Part shown: one piece after another, positions 46,762 through 59,165 of the stretch | Layout: each line of letters begins with the position of its first letter | Position numbering within the stretch: position 1 is the stretch's first letter | From: Breviolum minutum Mf 1.05b.01 | Lineage: Eukaryota > Sar > Dinophyceae > Suessiales > Symbiodiniaceae | Reading direction: 5' to 3' | Length of the DNA: 64,000 bases | NCBI GenBank assembly: GCA_000507305.1 | Contig: DF239806.1 | Span: forward strand, 1-64,000 | Notes under the pieces: generated by a model | Told to the model about the DNA's origin: nothing | Databases searched by the model: none | The model's input: only the letters and a program-made list of their open reading frames with translations | Translations under genes and position numbers: made by a program

Positions 46762-49700
46762 CGAATTTCATTCGGGTCCCACCCGGGTTTTTCCATCCTC
46801 GTTGTCGAACGTCCGGCCTACAATCATACAAGAAAGCTGCTCTAAGCCGGCACCACTCGAAGCCTCGTAGCCTAACAAATGTGGCTGCGGCTTGGGGGCC
46901 CCTAGAAGTAGGACCCCCCAAATACCCTCCGGTTAACGGATTTATATCTTCGCACCGGGCCGAAACGGATTTTCTGAAAAGACGATCCGGCTTCCTTTTG
47001 AGGCCGGGCTATGTTAAATTTCTGGGGTGCAACCCCGCAACAAAACCCATATATGTTCGGCCGTTTATAAGGGGCCGAAAATAGCCCCAAACATAATGGA
47101 GATGAAGTGTAAATGCCTAATCGAAAAGTGTGTTTGAATGGATATGAATGCGATGGGGTATCATCTTTATAGCCTAAACACTGACTGGTTCACAGTGGAT
47201 TCCGTGAAAATGGTGATGAAAATTCTTGTCTTCCCACGGTTACAGGGATTGGCAGCCAGCCCCCAACATATAGCTGCAAGGCAAGATAATAGCAGTATAA
47301 ACTTCAGCCTTTTTGGCGTTCCCTTCAAAGAAATGAAGGACAATGATTTACCCATTGTAAACCATTTCATGACATCACCATGACATGAGATGATGCCCTC
47401 TGCTGTCTTATGAGAAACTACCCAGCCAACAAGCCATGAAATAAGGATCCTGGTCATAAACCAATCAGGCAAACACTTTTGGGATGATTGCTGGTGTGGG
47501 GAAGGGTGATGTCTCCTTTTGGGACTGGCAATAATACATAACTGGTTGGTTCACAAGGATCCTTCAAAATGCTTGATTCCTAATCATCCCCCTTTTATAA
47601 CTGGATCCACATAGTATCATCCCTCTATGCAAACTAAAGAAGCAAAGTTTTGCTCACTCAACTGAGGATGTTTCCTCTATGTGGATGGTACTTACCTCCC
47701 ATGACTAGTGTTTTTTTTCAACAAAGTCTCACTAATCCCGGAATTGCCAACCACCACATGGCCCATCCTCTGTTGTTTTTTTTTGGAAAAAAAGATCTCG
47801 AAGAGAAGCTGTCAACATGTAACAAAAAACCTTTCAATCTAAACTGTTCGAAAAGAAACTTACTCAGCCAAAGGTCCATGACATAAAAGTTTGAACTATA
47901 TTTTTCCTATTAACTATGGAATCCCCAAAAAATGTTTAAATGTTGGCCATTGGCTGAGTCAGGAAATATCTTAAAAAATGCACCTCTGGTGTTCTCCAAA
48001 AATATTTCCCCAACAAGTCAAGAACTTCACAACCAACTTGAATTCCCAAAAACTGCCGTTTCACCGACCACACCCGAAAGTGTCGGACCGGACCTCGTGC
48101 GCAGAAGATGCTACAGTTCTGGCCATAGTAGGTCGTAGCGCAGGTATCTAAGAGTTCCGTCTTCTCGAGGTGGGATCCTTAGCGAAAAAAAAACAAAATC
48201 AACAAAAAGTTCGCCCAGCTTTTAAACACCCTAAGAATCATGGGATCTCAAGTCACTAGTGGTTTGGATATCCCAGGACCCTGCTATACAGATCCAAACC
48301 CCTCTATAGGAGGGTCCAATGATTCTTATGGCAGGACTGTTTTGTGTTTCACTACCAGTGGATTTCTAAGGGTTGATTTCCTGGAAAAATGAAAAGATGC
48401 GCCAGAGTTAACGTCTACTCTGAGTCTACTCTTGGTAGTCACTTGATTGTTGTGAGTCAAAACTGAAGGGAACATTTCGCTTGACCAAGCAATTCAAAAC
48501 CCTTCCAGTTGTAGGGGACATTTGAATGAAGTGAATCTGTCAGGAAAGGGTGCCTCAATCGCCGTTTGACCAGAAACATGATTCTGTTGTTCTGGTGTGA
48601 TTGGTGTCAACAGATACTTGAATGAGCCCTGAAATTAGCAATGTCAATGCATAAGTAACCAGAATTACACACACCATATACAAGAGTGATCAATATGAGG
48701 AGGCGAAACAACCCATGTCAACCATCAACAATGATCACTGATCACTAGGCCAAAAACGACATGTGTCCGTTTGGTTCATAAAAAACTGCTTGCGAAATCA
48801 CGAGTTATAAAGTATGTAATTTTATTTGAACCTCCACAGTAGGATTGAGTCAAAAGTTCAATCCCACTTCCCACTTTCCCTTCCAGGGAACGAGGAAAAT
48901 TAACATATCCCACCCCGGCCCACCCCAGCCTTCACCCTTTTTGAGTCAAAATTTTCATGTTTTTTTTCCGGCTGAAACGGGACGGGCGTCTGGTTTTTTT
49001 CAGATATGTTTCCTTCGTTTTTGGATGGGAGGGGCACGACTTACAAGATGTTCCCCTCCCATTGATTTCCAGTTAAAAAACCGAAGGTTTGAAGTCTTGG
49101 AAACCTCCAGGTGCTCCCGTGTTGGCTTGGAAAAACCCCAAGAAATTTTTCACAACTTCCACATGAAAAAACCCTGAGGTTTCCATGTGGATGAAATGTT
49201 TCTTGGGGAAATTCCAAAACAAATTCAGGCCCTAGAGGTTTATGAGAGAAATACCACCAGCTTTCCAGCTGTCTTCTGTATCTACGATACAGTATCTATC
49301 AGCAGGTAAAGATCTATGGGGGATATGGGAAACCCAGATGGGTGAAATATTTGAACTTACCCCCCCTTTTAGGTTCAAAATGAAAGATTATCCGGGGTGT
49401 AACTCCAGTACCCATTTATAAGGCCATTTACAGTGATTATAACCCCATTTACACCCGCATAGGGTGTATATGATGGGTTTTGGCGTTCGTTTTGACAAGC
49501 CTGGAAAGCTTTGGTGTCACAGGCAAGTGGTGACGTATGGATACATATCACTCGATGATGATTACCCATACCATCCATGCAACTCATGTATGTTTACCTA
49601 CAAAACTGGCCTCTTGGGTCAGGTCCTGTAACACACAACCATCCGTAGTAAGAATTGAATGGTATTCATTCAAATTACAAATGTTCTCAGAAAAAAAGCG

Positions 49701-49914
49701 GAAACAGAATCGGCAAAAGCCAATTCTTCGAACAAAAATAAATCATTTTAAAGAAAAACATGCAAGAAATCACCTCCGCCCCCCTAAAAAAACACTTAAA
49801 TTTTCATTAATTTTTCCATCTCCTCTTATTCGTTTAACGCAGGAAATTCCCCGAATGAGTGAAAGAGTCGTCCACGGTGTTCGTTTGGGAAAACGGAAAA
49901 CAACTCAATTCAAC
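46762..49914. other. No exon recognised
   Basis: 46.8-47.1 kb is GC-richer, with local inverted repeats (CGGCCG, CCGGGC) and no tRNA or rRNA resemblance that I can see. 48.2-48.35 kb has a CCAAACC-centred palindromic stretch. No splice-bounded exon found. Confidence 0.4.
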
Positions 49915-49978
49915 TCCCAGTGGCTATCGCAGGCGATGGGAGTGCAAAGTGGTAAGGTTCCAATCAAAGCACCCCGAC
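49915..49978 (-). CDS. Exon, cysteine-rich module second half
   Basis: Bounded by TTTCAG and GTTGAA, phase-1 entry. Reads RGALIGTLPLCTPIACDS then HW. G-x-LP-x-C-x-P-x-AC-x-x-x-W is diagnostic of the family. This is the last recognised module exon before the 16.1-kb element. A long plus-strand frame (49537-50124) overlaps and is taken as a shadow. Confidence 0.66.
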
Positions 49979-50983
49979 CTGAAAGGCGTTTGCCCCCAAG
50001 GTTTGGCTACGGCTTGTGGCGTCTTTTGGATGGGTCAATGTTTCACTCCAACAACAACAATATACGAAACACAAACCTTGGGAATCCCGATTTCCCCCCC
50101 CCAAAAAAAAAGATAGTAAAATAGTGACGGTTACGCCGCTATGTCTGGCAAAAATTCAAGAGAAATGAATGGTAGACCAGTAGAAGATGTTGTGTTTCTT
50201 TATATATATCTGCGCAAACAAAAAAGATTGAAATGACTGGAGAAAAAAAGATGAATGACATGATTAGCTATTGGCCATAAAATCCAGTGATTTCCTCACA
50301 TAGTGACCCCAATGCCTGATGACCAAGAAATGGCCTTCGCGGGACCGGCAAAACATTGCCCCTTGAAATGAACCGGGCGTTTTTTAAGGGGTTATTAACC
50401 ATCATAGTCCCTTAATAATCCCCTTAACATAGGCCTTATTTTCTGGGAAAAATAAGGTGCCCTTAGATTCCCATGATAACAACTCTTTTTTTCATGTGGG
50501 TCGTAAATGTCAGGATCCTCTCACCAACTGGTGGGTTTTAAAATCGATTTAAATCAACCCCAACGTGCCATGTTTTCATCAGACGATCTTTGTTTTGCCC
50601 GATGTCGTTTTTTGGTCCCAAATTTACGATGAGGATCTTTGAAGAAAAGAACTTCACACTTGGGAAATGGATGACGTGGCATGCCACCTCTTAAAGATCA
50701 CTTGGTGCCACCTGTTGGGCTGAAAGGAACCTGTTGACTCAGAATTTTCCGAAAGCAGAACCAACAACGTTCAGCCAGCGATGGATTCCCAAACTTCCAT
50801 TGGATGGATCGAATCGAACTGTATCCAAATCCCTCCCGCATTTGGTGCCTATCCAAATCCTATCCGGCTGAAGCACCGTTGGCAGCAAGTACTAAGTACT
50901 AACTCTTCAGCATGTTTTTTGGGGAAAATTTTTGAGGATTTCTTGGTTGATTACCGAAAAATCCTACCAACAAAAAACGACGC

Positions 50984-51184
50984 GAGGTGGTTTCAACCAT
51001 TTTGAAAAAATATTACTCCCCCGAAAACTAACATGGAACCTGAGAATCCACCCCTGGAAAAGGAGAAACATCTTCCAAACCATCATTTTCAGGTTCCATG
51101 TTAAACTTCGGGGGTGTAGTTTTACCCTGACTCATTTGGCCAGGTAGGGGTGAACATAAAAAGCATTTGAAACCACCGCCTATA
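50984..51184. mobile_element. M1 element interrupted by an M2 element
   Basis: GAGGTGGTTTCAACC and GAAAAAATATTA precede an M2 copy at 51013-51118. GGCCAGGTAGGGGTGAAC and TTTGAAACCACCGCC follow it, giving the two halves of one M1 copy. Confidence 0.85.
51013..51118. mobile_element. M2 element nested in M1
   Basis: TACTCCCCCGAAAACTAACA to TGTTAAACTTCGGGGGTGTA; sits inside the M1 copy 50984-51184. Confidence 0.9.
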
Positions 51185-51488
51185 GGATTTGTTTCACAGC
51201 AGCAAAAAGAAGCAGAGGAAAATCTGAGCGAATGGATGTTCCTTGAATAAGAAGACAATATGCAATATATGCAATACGGATACACTTAAACAGTACACCC
51301 CCCACAAAAAATACATATTTGTTGTTCAAAGAAGGTCCACCACACAAAAGGATCAGGTGAAGGAAGACTGTTTTCAGGTATCATAATGCAATCTTTCCCG
51401 TTTGTTGATAGAAGCGATGCACGTTCCAAAAGTTTTTATCGACACTGTCAAGTCGTCTGAAAGGACTAGAATTTCTGGAAGAACTGAC

Positions 51489-51544
51489 ATATCCAAGTCT
51501 TCTTTTAGATTCACAAGTGATCGAATATGTCTCAAAAGTAACAC
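51489..51544 (-). CDS. Exon, module fragment
   Basis: Bounded by TTGGAAG and GTCAGT, phase 1 to phase 0. Reads VTFETYSITCESKRRLGY. The acceptor followed by GT and phase-1 entry match other second-half exons. Confidence 0.5.
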
Positions 51545-51749
51545 CTTCCAAATTCATCCTTTGAAAAACAATCTCTCCTTGTTATTTCAGCTGCTTGGCT
51601 GAAAAGGTAGCCATTTTGAGGTTTGCATATCACTTGAAACAACCCTAACACATTGGAGAAACCCGGGACATCACCAAGGGACCAAAGCTACCTGTCAATC
51701 TTTAGGGTCCCGATTTTCTCATGTAACTTTCGGTGCTGTCCTGGTGGAC

Positions 51750-51900
51750 CGCCGCATTTTGGGCCGCAACAATCGACAACCAAGACACTATTGCAGGTGA
51801 GGGTGGACACGTTGACTGCATAGCCAGGATTACCTGGAGAGCAATCTTTCATCGGATGGCCCACCGATGAGGATGAGAGCCCCATGTTGTTTCCATACAT
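51750..51900 (-). CDS. Exon, cysteine-rich module
   Basis: Reads SSVGHPMKDCSPGNPGYA, then VNVSTLTCNSVLVVDCCG and PKCGG before GTCCACC. DCSPGNPGYAVNVSTLTC is the module core. The upstream edge (TGCAG near 51906) is uncertain, because a GTAATC also occurs inside. Confidence 0.62.
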
Positions 51901-52921
51901 TTCACTGCAGTAATGAAAGCATGAACATCCACAAAAGCTTTTAACCGCTAAAATGGGTGGTTTTTTTGTAGGGTTTTCAATGGTTTTTTCTTACACTTAG
52001 ATGAGTTTTCTATGGGAATTTTCTATGGCAGTCACCTTACCGCAAAGTGAACTCGCTTCCTAACCAAGCACCACGAGCCGGATGAGCCTTCAAAAGACTG
52101 ACACTGATGGGCCCTAGAAGACTGTAGAAAAAACTTCCGTGTGTTTTTGTGGGTTCATGTGCAATGATTTTTTTTTTTCGAAAATTCAAACTTTGCAAAG
52201 TGTCAAGGAGAAGCAAGGAAAAATGTCAGGTTTCTCTTCTCACCCTTGAAGATTCACAAAGGTTTCGTCTCAAGTTTTATCACACTTTCCAACTCAACCC
52301 ACCAAAAAAGTGCAGAACGTGGTGGGTCTATCTTGGTCCTATGCGTATAATATGCATGTAAATAGATATATTATTGTATATGTAAAATATATATACATAT
52401 CATATTTTTATACTATATATCTGAATATTCATGAGAAAAAAAACACCGAAAAAAAAACACCGAAAACGATTCTATGCTTGGGAGTGCGATTTTTAACATC
52501 GTAAGATAATCACCCCCCCCCCCCCAAAAAAAAAGAAAAAAACAACTCGTCGTTAGTTGGGTGGAGAAAAAAAATCCTCAGGTGGTCAAGCCCTGCACTA
52601 GCCCCCATTGAAAACTGCAGAGAAAAACCTCAGGAATCTCTGAAAAACAGTTGGTCTTTTTTGAAAAAAAAACACGGTTTGGAAAAAAACACACAAGCCG
52701 ATCATACTTGGATTCAGATGATGTCTTCCCTCCAAATTTCTTGGGGTCAACAAATTCCCAAGATAAATAAACTACTAGCAGTTACAGTATTTTCTTTTAT
52801 GAAAACCACCAAATCTCTTCACAAAAAATTCTCATCCAACATCCAACTTCCTGAAGTTGAACACGACAACATCCAACTTCGCAACGGGAAAAACCTCCCC
52901 TTCATCCTTCTCCAAAGGTAC

Positions 52922-52987
52922 AAACGACGTTGCAGCTTTGCCCATAGACCAAACTACTACACGTTGTTCGATCAAAAGCCGGATCCG
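52922..52987 (-). CDS. Exon, cysteine-rich module first half
   Basis: Bounded by TTCCAG and GTACCT. Reads DPAFDRTTCSSLVYGQSC then NVV; the frame stays open for CTFGEG before a stop, so the donor could lie further on. C-x-x-LV-x-GQSCNVVC matches GKSCSVDC at 54.5 kb. Longer overlapping frames on both strands lack this pattern. Confidence 0.5.
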
Positions 52988-53595
52988 CTGGAACCGTATT
53001 GGCCTCGGAGACGGGGATCTTCTCCCATGTTTTGGGGATCCGGAAGAAGATTTAGGGGGTGGGGTGATGATTTTTTCAGACCACCCCCCCCCGCTACACG
53101 CAAAAAAAACCAACCCAAATCTAGGAGTCAGAGTTTTAAGAGACCAAATTTTCTCCAGTTGGCAAAAATGCGAGAAGCCTTAGTAAGTAAAATGTGTTTA
53201 TATAATGGAGAGAGATGTTGACCACCCAATGATGTTGAAGCAGTTGAACGTGCTGTGGCGGTGAAAAAATGGTGAGCTCCTTTTTAAAAGGGCAGGCAGG
53301 TCAAGGTCATCCTGCAAATATCCAACGATTTGGGCGTGGATTTTTATAGATGGCTATAAGTCGTTGTAATTAGCATCTCACCCCAGCAGGATGATGATTA
53401 GGATGCCATTTTTTGATTCCAACTTCCAAAGCCTCAAAAAATGCCCAAGTTTTTTTGTAATTAGCATCTCATGCACAAAACAGGGCCTGCCCCATTTTTT
53501 TCAGGAACTTCCAAAGCCTCAATTTCATGCCACAACGGCAAAACTTGGAAAGGAGGCCTTTTAGCCCAAGTTATACAGTTGAAATATTTAAAGTC

Positions 53596-53711
53596 CCTGG
53601 AAATTCTGCGATCGTGACCTTTTTGGGATGGTGAGTTCAAACGTGACCCTTTCAAGGGCGAATCGTGACCTCCAAATAGGGGATTAAAAGGGCACGGCTT
53701 GAATCACCTGG
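53596..53711. mobile_element. M7 element
   Basis: CCTGGAAATTCTGCGATCG to GGCTTGAATCACCTGG. Confidence 0.78.
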
Positions 53712-54002
53712 TCAATGGAGCTGCATTTTTTGTGGTACACCGAAAATTTCGCACATCTCCTGCCGACAAAAAAAATCCATGTTGATTATCACGTCTTATT
53801 CGTCCAAATGTCACCAACAGTACCTTCCCCCAAAAAGTGTTCTACTCCCTGAAATTGAACAAAAAATAACAAAAAGCCTACCTTCGGTCTACCCCCCCAG
53901 GATTCCACAAAATGAAGGTTCAGTTCGGGATTCCCGATCCTAAAAATGGAATAATCCTGGTTGTGACTGGAATCCTGGGTGGGTGGTAGTTCCAAAGACT
54001 AC

Positions 54003-54102
54003 CCGCCACAAAAATCGGTCCAAGGCACGCATTCCACCGCCGCACATTGTGGCAACGCCCCATCAAAGGTGCCGTTGCTGTTGCAGCGAAAGCGGCTAAG
54101 AC
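54003..54102 (-). CDS. Exon, cysteine-rich module second half
   Basis: Bounded by CTGTAG and GTAGTC, starts in phase 1. Reads LSRFRCNSNGTFDGALPQ, then CAAVECVPWTDFCGG. Phase matches the preceding exon at 54594-54518. Confidence 0.76.
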
Positions 54103-54517
54103 CTACAGGGTTTAAGGCGGCCTAAACTAAGGCCTTCCAACGGTTGGTAGGGAAAACTCATGGGAAAACTAGAATTGATCCTTTTTGTTGGGCTTAAAAA
54201 AATGCCCTCATCTTCCAGTTCCCTATATTTTTTGGTTCACCAGCGGTCGATCATGAACCTGGATATACTGAAGAAGATGAGGGAATGGTTAATAAGCCCA
54301 CCAACCACTCAACCAGGGTTCATGATAAATACCAACCCAAACAATGAACCTGTTTTTTGTGGTTTCACACAATTTAATTTACTCTCCCTTTATCGTTTGT
54401 CACAAAAATAGTTCTACCAAAAATCTCAAAAGTATCCAAAATATCATGCTTCTGTATGCTTCTGTCATGGAAAACTCCCAGTTCACATGCGGAATTTTTC
54501 CCCCCTTTTTCCGGCAC

Positions 54518-54594
54518 CTCCTACAACGTAGTTGTAGCCTTCCGCACAATCCACTGAACAACTCTTGCCCAGTCTTGGTGCAGGTTTCGCAAAG
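54518..54594 (-). CDS. Exon, cysteine-rich module first half
   Basis: Bounded by GCCAAG and GTGCCG, ends in phase 1. Reads FAKPAPRLGKSCSVDCAE then GYNYVVG. Joins in frame to the next exon at 54102-54003 across a 415-bp intron, giving one complete module split after GY-x-x-x-x-G. Confidence 0.72.
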
Positions 54595-55629
54595 CTTGGC
54601 GAGTCGTGGATTAGGGTGAAGCTTCAATGAAAAAAAAACACCTGGAAAACCATCCATTCCAAGAAGACCCCAACATACCCTTGGAGCATACCCCAGGCAT
54701 CCTGGAAAACCCACCCAAATGATTCAGCAATTCCGAAACATAAACTGTTGGTGTTGGGGGTTGTTTTGGGATGTTCCAGGGGTATGGGAAGGAAAATTCT
54801 TAGATCCAAACGTCAGGTCATCCTGGGGGGAAATCATCGATCCAACATTATGTCGATCAACTGGGAAACCCTGAAAACAGCCAACTGTCTGGAGTTGCCT
54901 CCCCCAAAAAAAGACACTATACACACTGCTTTTTAAGTAAGATGACTTGGTTAAAGCATTTTTTGGGGATGTCACTCAAGCGATTCCCAACTCTTCTAAA
55001 CCCAAAAACTGAGGAGGAAAACCCTAGTGTTGTCAAAGGGCTTTTGATTGGTCTTGGTCTTAAAAAGAAGAAACATACATTTTGGCCTTGAGAAATTTGA
55101 ACAAAACTTTGAAATTTATCCCCCCAAAAAACCGACCAATCTGTTCGCAAAAAATATTTTCTTACAGTTGGTGTGGTGTTGTGTGTTGACCCCGTAATAA
55201 GGATTCCAAGGAAAAAATTCAGCCCCAACGGTCCTTCCAAAAAAACGCCACGAATAGGAAGCCTTATTTTTGTTGTTTTTTTGGCAAAAAGAGACACAAT
55301 GTTTGGAAGGTGTTGATGTTGGAAAAAAACAATCGAAAGAACTCTATTTCCAGAAAACAGACGCGGGGGACAATGATGACAAAGTCGCGCTTCAAAATGT
55401 TGGTGTTTTGAAAACCGTAATCAAATTGAAGTGCTCAAAAACGTTGGCAATTTCGATGATTGAACCCCACGTTAGAATGGTTCAAAATCCGGTAGTTTAG
55501 TAGTTTAGGTGTGGAACTCGTTTTGTTTATGCAAACCAACCCCAACCCAACCCAACCCAACCCCAACCCACCCCCCCAACTTCCCACCCACCAAATCTAC
55601 CGAATCCATCCCAGTTACGTGATGTTCAC

Positions 55630-55718
55630 ACAGTCATGGGAAAAGTTGCTGGCCAGTTCCGGCGGCGCACAGGTCAAGGGCTCGCAGGTCCTTATCGGTT
55701 GGAAGCATCGGAAGGCCA
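55630..55718 (-). CDS. Exon, cysteine-rich module
   Basis: Bounded by CGACAG and GTGAAC. Reads AFRCFQPIRTCEPLTCAP, then PELASNFSHDC; FRC-x-x-x-x-x-x-CE-x-L-x-CAPPE is the CCP-like second half running into the next linker. Confidence 0.6.
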
Positions 55719-56976
55719 CTGTCGGTGATGATGTGAATTTTTTTCATCTCAACATCCCTGGCATTTTCGAAACGAAATCATTTAAAAAAAACAAGCACAC
55801 ACCTACACCTTTTTGTGCTGAACATAAAAAAAACAAACAACATCTTATACAACTACCAACCAGGCACTTGTGAAAAAAAGTCAAAAAACAAAACATTTAA
55901 ATTGAAAATGTTTGTCTCTATCTTTTTGTCAAAGTTGGAGTTTTTGGACCTTCTGTCCAGGGTTTTTTTCCACAAAAAACAAATCAGCCCATTTTCGTCC
56001 ATTCTGATGCCCAACATGGCTCCGGAGATTTCTGCCAAAGAGCTCAACTCAACCAGCTTTTTTCACCCCCCCAAAAAAAACCCGAGTGAATCTAATAGCT
56101 CGAGCAAGCCAGCAAGCAACTTACAAAAGGGGGAATCCCCGTTGGGGATGATAAGGTCCCATGAAACATTTTTGGATGGACTGAATTTTCTTCTTTGTTT
56201 TTTCTTTGGTTGATATCTTGTGCAAATTCAAAGATCATCTCTAGCGTTAAAACCCCAGCAGTCAGAACATCGGAAATATGTATACCTTGCATCTACCCTC
56301 CGGGCCCCAGTATGCTTGCTCGTGGCCACATAAAGATTTAGGTTGGGATTCCCGGAACCAAAAAAATGTAATGAGTCATTCTGATGTTCACTGGCATGAC
56401 TTGTAAGTGGTTATGATTTTTTCAATGGTACCCGTTTTTAGGCCCAATTGCTGTGGTTTTTTGGACACCTTCTTCCGGGTATTTCCAACTTATCTGTGAC
56501 AGTCGGGTCGGGATGTCACAGGTTTAACCTTCGCCTTCGATTCTCCGCTATGATTTTTTTTGTTTCTGGACACTTTTTTCCGAGAAAGAAACAAATCCCA
56601 TGCGGGAAAGTAGGGTAAAAAAAAACACGTGGAATTGCCCCCACCAGTTGGAAACACACAAAAAAACACAAGCGGAAAAGTGAGCGATTTATATGTTTGT
56701 TCGCGTTTATTTTTCTACGTTGGCGTAAGAACCAACAGAAACCAGGCCCATAAAACATTCCAACAAAATGTGTGCTCTGCAACATCCAACAACATTCATC
56801 CCACCATTCACTGAAACCACCAGAAAAAAAAAGAACTGGTGGTTCTTGTAGTGGTTTTGGTTTCGTGGAATGGTTAGTAAAATTCCCCAAGTTTCGGTCA
56901 GGTCCTATCCGTGGAATGTTTCAACATTTCACATGTTTTTTTTTCTTTTCCGGGAATTGGTCCAACCACCTGCTAC

Positions 56977-57109
56977 CAAGTTTCGGATCATTTCCTTGAA
57001 AATTTCCAGAAGCTTCACATTGAATCACTGTGGGATTGCCAGTGTAACCAGTAATGCAATTCCCGGTGCATGTTTCCAAGCTGACTTTGCCTTCACAGTC
57101 GTGGGCCAC
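56977..57109 (-). CDS. Exon, complete cysteine-rich CCP-like module
   Basis: Bounded by TGACAG and GTAGCA. Reads VAHDCEGKVSLETCTGNC, then ITGYTGNPTVIQCEASGNF, then QGNDPKL. Here both module halves are in one exon: G-x-x-x-x-x-x-C-x-x-x-C-x-x-GY followed by IQC-x-x-x-GNF-x-G, the pattern typical of CCP/sushi modules. This is the clearest module in the window. Confidence 0.78.
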
Positions 57110-57858
57110 CTGTCACCAATGGGGCGTTTATGGTTGTGGGTTGGTTTGGGTTGACGTTGAAACGATTTTTTTACACCCCCCCCCCCAAAAAAAAAACACA
57201 AAAAAAATATATGTCTTTTGGTTGGAAGTTGGCAACATTTTTTTTTGATGATACATCGACTCAAATGCGTTTTTTTTCATGTTCATGTTAGTTTTCGGGG
57301 GGGGGGGATTATCTTCCCATGGGACCAAAAACTCAGGTATTCTTCAATGCATGGCTTTTCTAATCACCGAATAGCTGTTGGGTCATAGCTGCGAAGCAAA
57401 AAATCTAAACACCGAAGCAAATTTACCATAAACCTTCTTATCCATCTGACACTAGATACTCATCCGGCGTTAGGGAAGCTAAACTTTCTACTTTTCAACC
57501 ACACTTCAACTTGACATTGCTTTGGTATTTCCACGAAACTCAAGACTCTTTGAAGGTTTTTTTGTGTGAAGCCTCAAGAAGACCCTCATCATCCCACTAG
57601 CTGCGCGTGCTTCCTTCGATCACAAGAGTTTCTCTGCAGTTTCACCACAAAAAAAAAGTACAAAACATCTTCTCATATGAGGATTCTGGTGCTCCAACTT
57701 AGCTCCAAAAAATTGTGAAAATTGCGGCTCCCCCTACAAAGCTCGAATCTATCGGAACCCAACCAACTCAAACCCACCAAAACGGCTACCTGGTTGGTAA
57801 CCCCCACCTTTCAAAACCCCCACGGAAACCCTCCCAACTGGTCAACTCCCAAGCAGAC

Positions 57859-57942
57859 CTTGGGTCCTGGCCAAGAGAAGTTACAAGGCAATGCTTGACA
57901 GCTAGGTAAAGCGCTTCCTGCCAAAGTACCCGAATCGCAGAC
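57859..57942 (-). CDS. Exon, cysteine-rich module (second half)
   Basis: Bounded by CCCGAG and GTCTGC; 28 codons, reading VCDSGTLAGSALPSCQAL then PCNFSWPGPK. The G-x-ALP-x-C-x-AL-x-C-x-x-x-W pattern is shared with the exons at 54.0, 49.9, 29.4 and 24.8 kb. Confidence 0.72.
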
Positions 57943-58049
57943 CTCGGGAAGGGAAGGTGTTGATCGGTGGTTAATTGGGGCAATGAAAAAAACTCCCCAG
58001 CCGTTGTTTGTTGAATGGATGGTTGATGTTTTACAAAACAGCTTGAAAG

Positions 58050-58405
58050 TTCGGGGGTGTATATTTTTTATAGAATATATGATGGAAAAATATGATATAT
58101 AATATGATGAATAAAAAATAATGTATAATATATGATGAAAAATATTTTTTATATTATAATATATGATAAATTGTAAAAATATATACAATATGAAATATAT
58201 AATATGAAATTTAACATGATATAAAATATAATTTAACATTGTATAATTTAACATAATATAATATAACATAATATAATAGAATATAAAAGGAAACATACGT
58301 AGTATAATATAAAATAAAAGGAAACCTAATATAATATAAAATAAAAGGAAACATAATATAAAGTAAAAGGACAAACAATACAATATATATATATATATAT
58401 GATAT
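58050..58405. repeat. AT-rich low-complexity tract
   Basis: ATAATATAA-like words for about 350 bp with GGAAAC interruptions recurring around 58290-58370. Confidence 0.9.
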
Positions 58406-58550
58406 ACATAAAACAGCATCCCCCAAATATTTTAAGGATTTTCCGTCATGTTCGACTTATTTTTTGGTGGAAAAGGAGTGGAGGTCAAAGGGTTTCGAAA
58501 AAGATGGATGAAAAAAAACTGAACGGGCACGGTTTGAACTTCAACTAACC

Positions 58551-58629
58551 ACCTGGGATGTATAAAACCTTGTCAATCATGGGATAAACTACATATCAAC
58601 TGGTGCAGGATTTCTTCCATCAGCAGTAG
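58551..58629. mobile_element. M6 element, partial
   Basis: ACCTGGGATGTATAAAACC, then GGTGCAGGATTTCTTCCATC and AGCAGTA. Confidence 0.75.
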
Positions 58630-58976
58630 TGTTGTTTCGCTGTGTTCCCCCTCAACTTTTCTTTCAAGAAAAAGAAGAACACAAAAAAAAACATAAGGGC
58701 CCCCTCCGCAAAGGTTGCTTGCTCCTATGACATCTAAGAAACCCAAGTCCCTTCAGAAATTCTCAAGGTTTCCGGCCTTCCCAAATGTGGTTTTCCTTCA
58801 TGAATCTCTGAAGGGCATGTTTTTTTTCCATGGTGTGGGTGATGTTCAACGCTCCGGAAATGACTTTAAAAAAAAACCTGAAAATGGAATTCAGTTTTCA
58901 GGGTTCTTTTTTAAAAAAGTGCAGACTAGGCCGGCTTATCGAAAACCAAAAAGTCGCCGTCCTAAGATTTTGGGGG

Positions 58977-59010
58977 GTTGTTGTTTTTGTTGTTTTTGTT
59001 TTTGTTGTCG

Positions 59011-59056
<46 letters not shown>
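58977..59056. repeat. (GTT)n microsatellite abutting an M1 element
   Basis: About 80 bp of GTT units directly before the M1 copy at 59060. Confidence 0.93.
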
Positions 59057-59059
59057 CTT

Positions 59060-59165
59060 CTAGTTGGTGGTTTCAACCCCTTTGAAAAAATATGAGACAA
59101 AATGGGTTCATCTTCCCCAATTTTCGGGGTGAACATCAAAAAATATTGGAGTTGCCACCACCCAG
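59060..59165. mobile_element. M1 element
   Basis: CTAGTTGGTGGTTTCAACCC to GAGTTGCCACCACCCAG. Confidence 0.92.

Noticed and set aside
46840-47100. tRNA or rRNA fragment
   Set aside because: GC-rich with local hairpins, but no cloverleaf and no conserved rRNA sequence that I can recognise.
49537-50124. 195-codon plus-strand open frame
   Set aside because: The minus strand has a short splice-bounded exon with the family motif GTLPLCTPIAC. The plus frame has no recognisable domain.
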